Of a stretch of 64,000 bases of DNA, positions 1 to 12,184 are shown piece by piece. Source of the DNA: Solea solea (taxonomy: Eukaryota > Chordata > Actinopteri > Pleuronectiformes > Soleidae); contig NC_081143.1 of NCBI RefSeq assembly GCF_958295425.1, forward strand, positions 17,199,016 through 17,263,015. Direction: 5' to 3'. The stretch's first letter is position 1, and each line of letters starts with the position of its first letter. Both the position numbers and the translations under genes were made by a program. The notes beneath the pieces are model-generated. The model had not been told where the DNA came from and did no database searches. It saw only the letters and a program-made list of their open reading frames with translations.

Positions 1-2915
1 TGACACGTAGCAGCTGTCCAAAAGGTTTTTGTTTGCTCGGTGTCGCCTGATTCTCAAGCTCTGAGACTTTCTTAATGGTAGATGTGAACGAACGTGTTGT
101 GAAATCAGAAGAATCAGCTCTGTGACTCCGGACAGAACCACGTTGTTAGCAGGAAAGATATGAAACCAAGGATTGAGGTTTCTTGCTTCTCTCTTACACG
201 TGTTATCCCTTCATTTTACGCATTTTAAATATCTAAATTCTTGAGTGCAAACATTTGGCTCCCTCCATGTTTTCTTTACATTTAAAAATCTCCACATGAA
301 AAGACTGATTCATCAATATTGAGGGGAGGTTTAATGACATCATGTAGTTAAATGTGTGTGTGTGATGGAATGAGATGTGTGAAATGGAGGAGCACAAACA
401 TCAGTACATGTTTAGTAATCAGACTGAAATGTGAGTGTGCGTTGTCACATGCCCGACGTTAATGACAGTGCTTTCGATGTCACTGAACTCTCATAAGGAT
501 GTAGTTATCGCAGAAGTGTTTCAGTGTGTAGTAAAAGGTTTGGCACTATAAAGGTCGGAACTGACGTGAGCTACAGGCCCCTCCAATATTCCTTTATTCT
601 CACTCTTCACTGAAAAACAGCAAGAAAACCCCCCACACCCTCAGATCTGTCTCTGTTTTTGTTTTGAAGTGCATTTTTCCCAATTACTCCCATCTGGATG
701 TGCAACATTTCTCATGGTCCTGAGTGTGCACCTCAGTCCGTTTTACAGGTTATTGACTCCCTGCAGCAACAGAAAAGCTTCCCATACAGTGAGTTATAAA
801 GTTGGCACCACAGGCACAGACCTGCTTCATTCTCAGTTCCTATGCGTTAATCAGTTTGCAGCAAAGGTAACAAGAAAGGCACAGGAGTCAAACTCTGAAC
901 AAGAGTCTGTCAAAAATGCTGCTGCAACTAAATAAAAATAATACATGTATTCAGCTCAGCTGGGTACTTCATTGTCTCAAAATTGTGCACATTGTGTAAT
1001 TGGTCTGTTACATTATGCCCTCTTGACTCAGTAATGAATGTTTTACTTTCATTTGATATTACACCATCATTGGTGCTAATGATGTGTCCTCCTTCCTCGG
1101 CTGTGTGAAAGTACATCAGTGGGTCCTATTCTTCTGCACAGCCAAGATGGAAACCACTGGGGGTGACAAGTGTCCAGCTTCCCCCCCCAAAGTAAACGCT
1201 TTATTTGTTTTTTAGCATCATAGCACACTAACTGAGATGCCGCAGTCGTTTCCACATAATATTCTACTCTATGTTGAGAAGTCTTTTATTGCAATTTAAA
1301 CCATAAAACGTATCCATTTCCAGACCTGTTAATGGAATGTGATGGGTCAAAGTGTCTTGAATAATTCAGGAAGATTAAAAAAAAAAAGAAAAAAGAAAAA
1401 AAATGAATAGCTTGAAGGCATGTTGAATGAGAGGACCTGCACGACGCTGCTGAGAGAAGCGGAGACGGAGGGAGGGAGGGAGGAGCCGGAGATGGAACGC
1501 AACAACAATAGTGAAAATGCAAAAGACGGACATAAGTGAGAAAACGTGTGAATGAGATGAATAAGTAAATAAAGGGATACAGAAAGGAAGAGACGTTCTC
1601 TTTCTTCCTCCCACTTTGGAAATGCAGTGGAGGCCAGGTTGTTGTGAAACTCTCCCCAACCCTGCTGCTGTTTCTCCATAGATATATATATATATATATC
1701 TGTTTTTACACACAAAGTCTGGATGATTAGGATGTTTTTGCCTCATTATATCACAATCTACACTACAGCGAGCTCTGAATCTGCTCAAATGCTCCCAGGT
1801 GCTGTTCAGAGGACTCTGACTGACAGGAGTAAACGTGTGGTGCAGAGGAAGTTTGACATGGTTCATTTGATAGCCATTAAAATAATTGACTTTTAAAGCC
1901 ACAAGCACTTGTATAGAAGGAAAAAAAAATATCTGAAGTAGTTTTCTTGACTCGTCGTGGCCGTGTTTCCAACTCCTACATTCAGGGGTAAAACTCTTGA
2001 CTATAGGCCTCCTGCTTTGATAAGATGAACTCAACTTTGAATATGAACTCAAACGAAGTGTTCCCGCTAACATATGTAAACACTTAAAAAGCAGATGTGC
2101 CCATGCTGAGGTTTGGTTGAGTATTTTTCTTATTTTCGTGGATTACTGCCCAAATCTTAATGAGGTTGCAGATAATACCAGAACAACCTAAGCGGGGTTT
2201 TGATGACAGCAACAGTTAATTTCTTTATTTTTATGGTCTCACTAAGTGGATCACCAAAAATTGAATGTAGATTGAACATATATACACTGTAGGAAAATAA
2301 GATTCAGAGGTTTCCCTGAGGTCTGCAGCAGATTCACCGCTGTCAAGTTACGTTATCTCTCAACAAAAACTGGGCGGGTCGTCATGTTTCTGTAATTGTG
2401 AATGAAATTTGAACAATTCACGTTGGGAAAAAAAACAAAAACGTTTTAGTACATCGTAAAACTATCAACAAGAACAAAATCAAAGCACGTAAACACTGCT
2501 GATGTCTGACAGTGGAGGTGGATTTTTCCCTTTCACACAGTTGTTGTGCTCAGAAGTGTTTACAGGCGTCCTCGTGCACATACAGTGAGGCCGAATTTAC
2601 TGCACATTTACTTCAAATGTTGTTGTTTTTTTTCGTTGGAAAAGCCGAGATGTTCCACAGGCCTTTTCGTCAGGTGTCTCTTTGCTGTCATGTTTGTTTG
2701 GTACCTTTCAGGCATGACTGAAGTCTGGTTAATGTTTGAGCAGCTCAATGTGCACCTTTCAACTTCAAAAGCACCGCCGGGGATGCGTTGTTACTCCCGG
2801 TCACGGCAAACAAGAGTGGGAATAAACTGACTGAGGAGCTTTGCACTTTGCACTGTCTCAGTATTCCTCACCTTCACTTCTGGAGCGAGGACTCACCTCT
2901 TTCTGTTGACGTGCG

Positions 2916-2946
<31 letters not shown>

Positions 2947-2953
2947 ACACACA
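2916..2953. repeat. (CA)n microsatellite
   Basis: CA tract interrupted once by AG, in the upstream ntn1 intron. Confidence 0.95.
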
Positions 2954-4270
2954 ATTTCTTAGCTTCTTCAGTCGCATGTTCAAACAGAGAGCAGTTACTT
3001 TTCTCTGATTTCCAGAACCTCTTTTCCTGAGCTCTTATCACTGTTTATGGCTCGTTTTGTAAACGGTTGCCAAAAATGAGTCGCATGTGGTCCAGGCGGC
3101 CGGCTCAGCCTTCCGAGACCTGTTATATGTCCCAAACAGAAACACTGACCATCAAGTGTACTGTAAGCAAGGCTTAAAAAAAAAAGAAGCTGTAATCAAA
3201 CACTAAAATGCCAGAAAGCATACACACGCATACATGTGAGTGTGCTGTGTGTATAGACTATCGTGACAACTCTTCTGATGCATGTTTTGGGATCATTGCA
3301 GGGCGCTGCAGTCTCATTATTACTTGGATGTCATCGCAGGTATTTCACTTGTATAATCATTTAAAAATTTAAGGAGCTGCAAGTTTGAACTTCTTAGCCT
3401 TCAAACAATTAGGAATGCTCAATGCTGCCACCATCGCGCTGGAACTCAGACAGTATTTACAAAAAAACCAAAATGAAAACATGCTTTTGTCTCGATAATG
3501 GACACATGTGCTGTCTACTTTCTGTATTGTAGGCACAGATTACACGGCCCCTGAATTGTCCCACAGGACCAAAACACACTGCATAGCCCTGGGTCACTGG
3601 ACAATAAAACCATTACGATCAAAGGACTTTTGTAAAACGGCTACTTTGAACAGTTCTGCCACCACATATCATTACATCGGTGAGATCACCCACAATCACA
3701 CTCACTTTAGGCTCAAATTGAAGCAATATATGTGACAAATAATGCAGACTGTGATGAATCATGGGAGATCTTAAAGCTATTAATGTTGGTGTTTGGCAGC
3801 AGCCCCCGCTCGATGTTGGAATTTTGGAGCTAGTTGTTGCTTGTCATGAGGGCTGTTCAAGAGGCAATTCAATTTCCATGGAATTCTGGTTTTGTATGGA
3901 TAATAGATCCTGACAGGCCTTTGAAGAGTATAAATGGGTTTATATATCATAAAAATGTCCGTGGACGACATACAGATTGGACAGTAACATCTTGCTGTAA
4001 TGAAAGGGTGGAGCCTTGTTTTCATTTCAATGCATTTATCTGCATTTAACCAAAGGTCGATCGTGTTGGGGTGATGAAATGAGGAGTGTTTGTTGTTGTC
4101 AGAAAAGACTAAAAATCTGTTGAAACTCCGTGTTGTTCAGTTCACGTCCTTTGGGCAAAGTGAACCTTTCTTGCAGCCACGGTTTTGTTTCATTGCTTTG
4201 GCTACAACATATAATGCAATACAGATTCTGTTCATAGGGCAAGTCTTCATTTTGAGCCAGTGTCCCAGTG

Positions 4271-4294
4271 CGTGTGTGTGTGTGTGTGTGTGTG
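4271..4294. repeat. (GT)n microsatellite
   Basis: About 12 GT units. Confidence 0.95.
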
Positions 4295-4824
4295 CACACA
4301 GGTCTCTGTGCTTGTAGCAGGAATGGAACCTCAGCCTTGATTTTTGAGAAACGGTTTGGTAGGAGGCCATATTGCTTTGGAAGGAAAGACATACTGTATT
4401 GCGTTACTCCGTTGGCCTCTGGCCTGTGCTCACTTCCTCTTGCCACCCTCACTTGTGCTTGAACTCACCACTGACTGAGGCTGCTGCCTTATTACAACAT
4501 CAGAAAGTTGTCACAGTGTCAACGCCACCGAGCCAGAAACCCAGATCATCGCCGTTGTTATCATCCTCCTCCTGTTTCTTATAATCACAATCACTGCTGC
4601 TAAATACCTGCGGGTGAAAACTTGCTCCATGTGTGCTAATCTAGCACTGAAAACACGGGTCCATCCCATCAGAAGCACTTTCTTTCCGCAGCTGGCGATA
4701 ACTGCAGGCCCTTTCCTCCTCTATCTCTCCTTGAAACTCAGCTCACCTCTCACTGAGTGCAGAAGTGGCTCACACATATATACGCGCACCTCGGTGCCGT
4801 GTTTTTACACTGTCAGGTACAATC

Positions 4825-4825
4825 T

Positions 4826-4853
<28 letters not shown>
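4825..4853. repeat. (GA)n microsatellite
   Basis: About 14 GA units, uninterrupted. Confidence 0.95.
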
Positions 4854-4857
<4 letters not shown>

Positions 4858-5124
4858 GGCGAACTGCACCCGTCCACTTTTCCTGATGTTCAGCAATCTG
4901 ATTAATCTGTTTCAAACCACCGACATGAAGTAGGTTTTTCTGTGCGGCGATGACAGCTGTTTCATTATTTTCTTTGGAGGAGCGCAGAGAGAGAGAGCTT
5001 GATCTCAGCTGTCGCCTTAGGTGCAAAAAGTTAAATGCATTACAAATTCACCAAAATAGTGTTCACACATGACTAGGATGGCTCCCAACCGAATGCAAAA
5101 GTGCGGGGGATTGACTTTCTAGGA

Positions 5125-5205
5125 CATATATATATATATATATTCATACATATATGTGTATATACATATATATATATATATATATATGTATATGTATATA
5201 TAAAT
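5125..5205. repeat. (TA)n-rich region
   Basis: Two TA tracts separated by CATACATATATGTGTATATAC-like sequence; self-complementary throughout. Confidence 0.9.
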
Positions 5206-6944
5206 GTATATTGCCTGGCACCTTGCGTTCAATTTTGTTTAATTTGAGGAATTGGTTCTTTACAGTCTGTGTGGATAGTACATCTCACTGCCACATTCCT
5301 GTTTACATGAGGCATGTGGCTCTTTCTTCTCTGGTGGTAGGCTTTGACAACTATACTGCATTTCTTTCCACCATAGTGTGTGTGTGTGAGTGTGTTTCTA
5401 AACCTGCATTGTCTACAAGTGGGTGTTCATGCAAACAACGTTTCTGTCCAAGATGTGAGCAACTATTCATTGCCCGGGGAGACATCTGTTAACAAATTAA
5501 TTAGTGACTTGATGCCGCAGTGAAAGCTTGTCTTAGCCGAGGGAGGATCACTGTGTGCTGCGGGTTTGGAATGAACCACAGGATGAGTCTGGAGGGGGGA
5601 GGGGGGGTTTGGGGGGTGGTGTTGCGGGCGGCAAAGAAAGAGAGAGGTGTTTTGTGTGTCATGGAAAGGTTTGGTTTCAGCGGGTAGAGGCGATTAGGCG
5701 ATCATTAAAACCCATGGCAGACAACGTTGGCATATGTTCACACATTAGTCACGAGAAACTTCACTCATCAGGTCGATGAATTGTAAACTGCGCTGCATGC
5801 CGCATATCCTGCATTTATATCAACAGCCGTATTTTTACTATAAAGTAAACCCACATGGGGTGAGAGACGCAGAGTTTGACGGTGTTGTTGTTGTGTCGTT
5901 AAGAACTTGTTCAGTTCCTGTCATTCTCATATATATATACATGGACGTGGTCTTCTGGTTGTATAACAAATTCCTGTTGTAAAGCGTTGAGATTCAAATC
6001 TGTCCCGTGCAATCGATCACTTTGCAGACGTCACCTGCAGCAGCACCTACTGAATGACACTGGTATCCACTCATATGTGAAATCCATCATTTTCTATTGA
6101 AGAAGAGGGAAACTCGGGATTAAGGCCACAAAGCCCCTCAGGAAAACCTTTATTGACTTTATAAATCATGTGAGAATATAATCGTTTTCCAATGGACAGT
6201 TCTTTTTGCCACCGGTGGAGTCGCCCCCGACACTCTAGACTTCGACTTTTTGTAGTTATTGGTTTGGATTTCCTGGGAACATGTGACAAAAAGTTACAAT
6301 GGCTGGACTCACTCTATGCATAAAACACATGCAGAGATTTAATCACTGTTGCTATAACTGTGCGAATACTTCAGAACACTCGTTTTTACTGCACACAGGA
6401 GAGAATTACAGACTGTTCATTTGGAAAATTCCAAATATTGTCTTACATGGAAGGCACAAAGGACATTTTTGCAATCAGTTGTTTCAGCTTTGGCACCGAT
6501 ATGCTTTCTTAGCCACACCTCTGAAAAAAACCCGCTGTTCCTGCCGGTCTAAGCTCACTTCTCTTTTACTCCCCACACTAATTTTTAATATTAACGTATG
6601 GTAACCAGAGCCAACGACGGCTGTCTCGAGTGACATGACTCGAGGCAGTTTATCAGACGTCACACAGCTCCCTCTAGAGCCACAAAAGGCTTTATACAAC
6701 TTCCTTCACATCTGCAACAGTAGTACGTCTTACAGTAAAAGACCTATCAGCAGACTTTGATATGTAAAACTGCTTTAGTTTATGCACAGGCTATAGTATC
6801 ACTCATTCGTGCAAGCGACTAGATCTGAAACACACTGTTGTGCATGATACTGAGTCATTACTGTCATAAACGGAACAGACTGTTCTCGGTTCTTAACAGA
6901 GAACCATAAAGGGACCAGTAAACAGGGTGGGAAAACACTATGAG

Positions 6945-6945
6945 T

Positions 6946-6984
<39 letters not shown>

Positions 6985-6985
6985 C
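6945..6985. repeat. (GT)n(GA)n compound microsatellite
   Basis: GT units followed by GAGAGAGAGCGAGGGAGAG. Confidence 0.9.
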
Positions 6986-8406
6986 GAGGGAGAGCAGGAT
7001 CTGTGCATGTGTTCGGGATGATGTATTCAAAGGTATTGGCAGCTTTTTAGCATTAAGAACCAGTGAGTGTGTATGTATATGTGAGATCTGATCCTGAGGC
7101 TGGGGCCAGCATTGCTGTAGTGGATCAGGGCTGATGACCTCAGCACCTCAGCATGGCTGGCAGCAGGTTACCAAGACGAGGGCGAAGCGTTTGCGGCCAA
7201 AGCAAATATATAATGTGGAGGCAATGACAGAAAGAACAAGAAAAGAAGAAGTGAGGAACAGAGTAAGTGATTTTAAGAGGAGAGCTCTCTCGCTCTCCTG
7301 TGCTGTGCCCTGGGCTGCATGGTGCTGTCAGTGCATTCATATAACGTGAGAGGAAAAACAAAGGATTGTGTTAGTCTGACTAAAACCCCAAAACCGGACT
7401 GGAATACAGGTAAACATGTTGTTTCATTTCCCAAAGTCGGATTCACACACCCAGATAATGAGATAATGAAAACTAATCATACCTTTAGTCGGACCAACAC
7501 ATGTGCCACAGTTCCCACCCAGAATAAAACAGAAGAAGCCAGTACACAGAAGACTGAGATGACAGCAACAAAAGCGTTACCAAATCCAGGCTGGCACATT
7601 TGTTTGGACTGAAGAGGAGACTGACTTTGTGCTCTGTCAGCACTTGACATGCTTACGAACACACGTCAGTCAATAAATCAGCTAATGCTTATATGTATAC
7701 TGGGATCAGGGCAGTGGTCCATTTAATGAACCAGTCAAGCCACAACTGTAGCCTTCTCGTACCCTCAGACAGACCGAAGACGTCCCAACAACAATGAAGC
7801 CGGTGCAGCATGCATGTGCTGCTACATTATGCTACAATCACACTAAAGAATGAAACGTCTTGGCGGGGCTTGTGACAACTCCCCTAAACTCTCACTGGAG
7901 CAGATAGAGCTGTAACTCCATCAAAAACAACAATAAAAAAAACAAAACAGACTCCACGTATGCGGTTGCGCGCGAGAGACACTTTTGTATTCTGCTGGCA
8001 GCTACGTGTTTGATTCAAGGTGAAAGTCCTGGCGAAAGCTCCCTGCTTACAGTCACGCCGCTCGCAGACAGGACCACCAAGCATGAGCGTGAGCACATCG
8101 GGCCCAAAGCAGGGGTCCTTAACACTCACAGCTATGTTGACGATTAATAGCGGGATGAAGTTACAAGCCTTCATAGCGGCCTGCTGCGTAGATCAGAGCG
8201 CCCCTGCTGTTTCTGTAGCACACTGTCGTCATCTGAGGGAACTGCAACCAGCTGCAACCTGCCTCTGAGGAGTTAAGTGTCTAATTAATGATTAGACTCT
8301 AGATGCAAATAAAGCGAACAGACCCACAGTTGATCGTAAGTGATGCGGGACGGTTAGCGTTGAATTCTCATGTGCTTCTTTACCTCTGTTGTGTTCTGCC
8401 TGACTT

Positions 8407-8433
8407 ACACACACACACACTGTCCATGTCCTG

Positions 8434-8465
<32 letters not shown>

Positions 8466-8760
8466 CAGACAAAGCACCTGTGACAGATCAAGTAGAGTCA
8501 AACAATTTTCATTGCGCGTCAAATATGCTCACACAGTGCCAAAAAAAAAAGTCTGTGTGTGTGTGTGTGTGCACACATAGTTAAAAAGTGTGTGACGTTG
8601 ATTTATCACCAATGTCTTTGTCTTTCCCATATAAGTCATGGCACAGACTGTGTGTGTGTGTGTGTGTGTGTGTGTGGCAACCCAGCAGGTCACCAGGAGT
8701 TTGTAGCACGTGGTCGCCATGGATGCCATTAAGTCCCATTTGTATGTGTGTGTGTGTGGG
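8407..8760. repeat. cluster of CA and GT microsatellites in opposite orientations
   Basis: CA tracts at about 8407-8420 and 8439-8461 are followed by GT tracts at about 8553-8571, 8650-8676 and 8742-8759. The opposite orientations make long imperfect inverted repeats. Confidence 0.9.
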
Positions 8761-9231
8761 CTTGTGGTTGTTTATATAAGCAGCAGTAATACAGGCAGCA
8801 CACAGTCATACGTCAGTTCTTTATCTTTGGTCTTCTCACAGACGCAGCAGCCTGTAAATAGAGCTGTATTTGAGCGAGCGGCAGGTCGACATGGTTGCAC
8901 AGAGTGATCTCGGTCAGCAGAGGTCAGCACAAAGTGGACACATTTATCAAGAAAAAAAAAAAAGCAGTGAATCCTCTTCTATCCTATCTGTGTACTTTTT
9001 TTGTTATTTATTTATGTTGCTGGGAATCAGACTGAGCATAATGTTTGTATGGATTTGATTTCCACGACAGTCCCAAATGAACAGTTAAACAAATGTAAAT
9101 CTGTATTTGATGCACACACATGTTTTTGACATTCCCCAACTAAAAAAAAAAAAAAAAAAAACTTTCCTGGAAAATTGTCACTCAAAACAATGCACAGAAA
9201 TATTTTAGTTTTAATGTAACATGAGAGTGCA

Positions 9232-9442
9232 TCCAAGTCAGGACCATCTGTCCTCACTGGGACCTAAGGTTTCTGGTTAGGATTAAGATGTGAATTAGGA
9301 TTAGGTTAAGGTTCGAGTTAGACATTAACTCGTTATGGTTAAGGTTAGGGATAAGGCTGATGAGTTATTTGAAATGAATGAACGTAGTGTCCTAACAAGG
9401 ATAGCTGTTCAAGCCTGTGTGTGTGTGTGTGTGTGTGTGTGT
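9232..9442 (+). repeat. teleost interspersed repeat with TTAGGG-like core and (TG)n tail
   Basis: The sequence runs 'GTCCTCACTGGGACC', then degenerate GGTTAGGATTA/GGTTAAGGTTAGGG units, then 'GTCCTAACAAGGATAG' and a (TG)n tract at 9416-9442. The same layout (GTCCTCAC, TTAGGG-like core, GT tail) is common in fish introns. Confidence 0.6.
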
Positions 9443-9947
9443 GAAGTGGAATGCAGACTTATGAGAGGGCACTTGGGGGAAGGTTTGTGGGGTCATCTCA
9501 ATTTGCCAGGGGGTGATCCCAGGTTAATCCATCACTCATTAGCTCTCTCAGATAAGACCCATAAGTGGGGTGAAGGGCTGCTAGTTCACACTTTCTCTCT
9601 CTTTCTCATCACCCGACCCAAGAACACAAAACATTCTCACAAGAAACAGAGAGCATCTGATGGAGGAGAGCCAACAACGGCCTCCTTTATTAACCCTTTC
9701 CTCTGCTGCCTCTGGGACCAACCGGCCAATTAGTTGGGCTCAACGTCCAACCGAGAGCAGAGAGAGAAGCTCAGAAAATCCTGTGCTGAGCTGATTCAGC
9801 TCCTCTGTTGAAGGTCAATTACACACAGAGAGAGAGGGAAGGGAAAGTGAGACGACGTGATCTGATAGAAAGATACAGAGATGTAGTGGTGAGTGTGAAG
9901 GACGGTAAGCAACTGCTGCTGTTGCTGCCACGCTGTTCTTAAGCTGT

Positions 9948-9961
9948 GTGTGTGTGTGTGC
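9948..9961. repeat. short (GT)n
   Basis: Seven GT units after AAGCT. Confidence 0.8.
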
Positions 9962-11238
9962 GTGAAGAACTCCTCAGGTTCCCACACGAGTGCCTGCTCT
10001 GCTTTTAATAACAAAAGGCTCATATCACTAGAGGATGACAAAGCAAACAAATGATCCTAATTACAGGGGGGCTCAATAAGGACATTATAAGGAGAATTGA
10101 GTCATTAATGGTAATGTTTGTGGTAAGGGATGATAATTTGTGGTGAAAATGAATTTCCAAAAGGGGCCCCCTCTCTATTTTCTCCGAGGGAAAGACGTGG
10201 ACCTTAATGACAAACGGAGGAAAAACCTGGCCTCAGTTTCTGGTCCTTTCTGTCTATCTCTTACTCTCTAACCTCAAGAGACATTTGCAGATATTGAAAT
10301 GATTATGTACCCGGTCTCTGTAGATATCCAGATGTCTGTGTGATGATAAAAAAACCTGGAGAATACATCCCCACGTCCCCCCCTTGTTTTGGTTGTATTT
10401 TTCTTCTTTGTATTTTCTCCTGTGCAGCAAGGACAGGTCATTGGCCAGAGATGAAAGTTGAGGTAAAGCATGATGGATAACCGATGGGAGATGATCCTCC
10501 TGTCTTTCAAAGTCTCTAAGGAAGACAGAAAGTTTAGGGTGAAGAAAGAGTTTGATGGAATGAGCAATGGAGTCCAGCCAGAGGTAGATGTGAGGAGGCA
10601 GTTTGCTCCTTTTGCCTTATCCTTCAGACTCAGTCATTTCTGCTTCTTTTTAAGTTCACTGTAATGCTTATTTTTTATGTTGAATATAATTAAATGTAAC
10701 AGTATTTCATTTGTCTCCAGATTAGATTGTCTTTAAAGGAGATCTGCAACCTTTAGTATGAAAAGAGACATTTTTGTTGCCTCTCCACCCAAATAAATTT
10801 AATCTGGAGCCGCAAAACCTATGATAAAGATAAAATGTATTACATTGTTTTATACAGATTGTTGCATTTATGAAATTTAAGATCGACAAAAAAGAAAACT
10901 GTTGACATTTTGATGCTCTTATTTGAAATAAATAAGACAATATTTGGATTTGATGTGGTTCATAAGATGGACAGGACACGTTAGAACACTTTTATTTATC
11001 GGGTTGCTGCCCAAGAGCCACAGGTTGCAGACCCCTGCATTAGGTCAAAGGCAATCGGTTTCTCTCACAGAGTGGCTGCTGCTGCTGATACATTTGTTTA
11101 CAATGTTAACATCAGTATATTTGTGCCATCTAACACACCGGGACAAATCCTGCTGAACCCCATTCAAAAACCCATTATCTCTGTGCACCAGTGAGTGAGG
11201 ATGCTGTGTTTGTGTGTTCCAGGTCTGTGCTCACTGTC

Positions 11239-11267
11239 TCACACACACACACACACACACACACACA
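11239..11267. repeat. (CA)n microsatellite
   Basis: About 14 CA units, uninterrupted. Confidence 0.95.
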
Positions 11268-11785
11268 ACCTTTACTCTCAGTTTACGCTAATGGAAATTT
11301 AAATCAGTTTCACCTTAGTTGTTGACAGCTGCTAAACCTTAATGTATTGGGGAGTGGTGCTCTCTGTGCAGGTTTACCTTGTAATCTGATTACGTGTCTC
11401 GGCTGTTTTCTTCAGTTATTCAATTTCCTTTAAGGATCCAGAGACAAAGAGGATGCAGTGGTGATGGAGTGTAATAGAGGAATGCGAAGGTTGAGAAAAA
11501 GAGGAGAAGGTTTTGCGGACTGGACATCATTTGACTCACCATCACAGATGTCTGTGCAAAACCATACAGAGACAACATCAAAACGTGCAGAGCAACCGAG
11601 TCATTAGTTTGTAATACTGCATTAGCACCGTTAGGTTCACACTCTTCATTGCCTTGTCAGAATGACTGGCACTGGCATTGTCAGACAGCCACTTTGAGCA
11701 GTTAGTCTTTAAAGCCCAAACACTTTGGTCCCGTCTCCTGTGACAGCCACCGTTTCATTATCCAGGGACATTGAGCAACACCGCT

Positions 11786-11807
11786 TTTTTTTTTTTTTTT
11801 TTTTTTA
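11786..11807. repeat. poly-T run
   Basis: About 21 T, plus strand. Confidence 0.9.
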
Positions 11808-12162
11808 CCTCTTTCTCTAGATAGAAAGACAGTGTTGGGTTTCTATGAGGGGCGGTGGGCGGGAAATGAAATTAACTCCGAGCCTTAAAAACAAACAAGG
11901 TCAGTGAGAAAATAAAGAATGAGGCGATTGCAAACAGAGATAGAGCGGGGGGAAAAAAGAGAAACACAAGACTGGGATCTAAGGAAAAGAATAACAGTCG
12001 CTAGTGTTTGGGTTGCTGCCTCTGCCAGTGACCTCATCGGAAATGACACCTCTCCTGCCTGCACAGGATTTCACATTTTAGGCTACAGCACAATGGGCAA
12101 GTTGTCTAAGTATTGACAGGAGATTGTGTGCACAAGATGAGAAAAATAAATATTTCAACAAT

Positions 12163-12184
12163 TAAAAAAAAAAAAAAAAAAAAA
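12163..12184. repeat. poly-A run
   Basis: About 21 A, followed by TTAATAAAAATCC. No retroposed sequence is recognised upstream of it. Confidence 0.9.

Noticed and set aside
1375..2073. 232-codon minus-strand open frame, the longest in the window
   Set aside because: It runs through a TA microsatellite (IYIYIYIY), Ser/Phe-rich low-complexity sequence and an A-rich tract, with no recognisable domain. It lies inside the ntn1 intron.
9310..9325. GGTTCGAG as a tRNA B-box
   Set aside because: There is no A-box or cloverleaf around it; it lies in the TTAGGG-like repeat.
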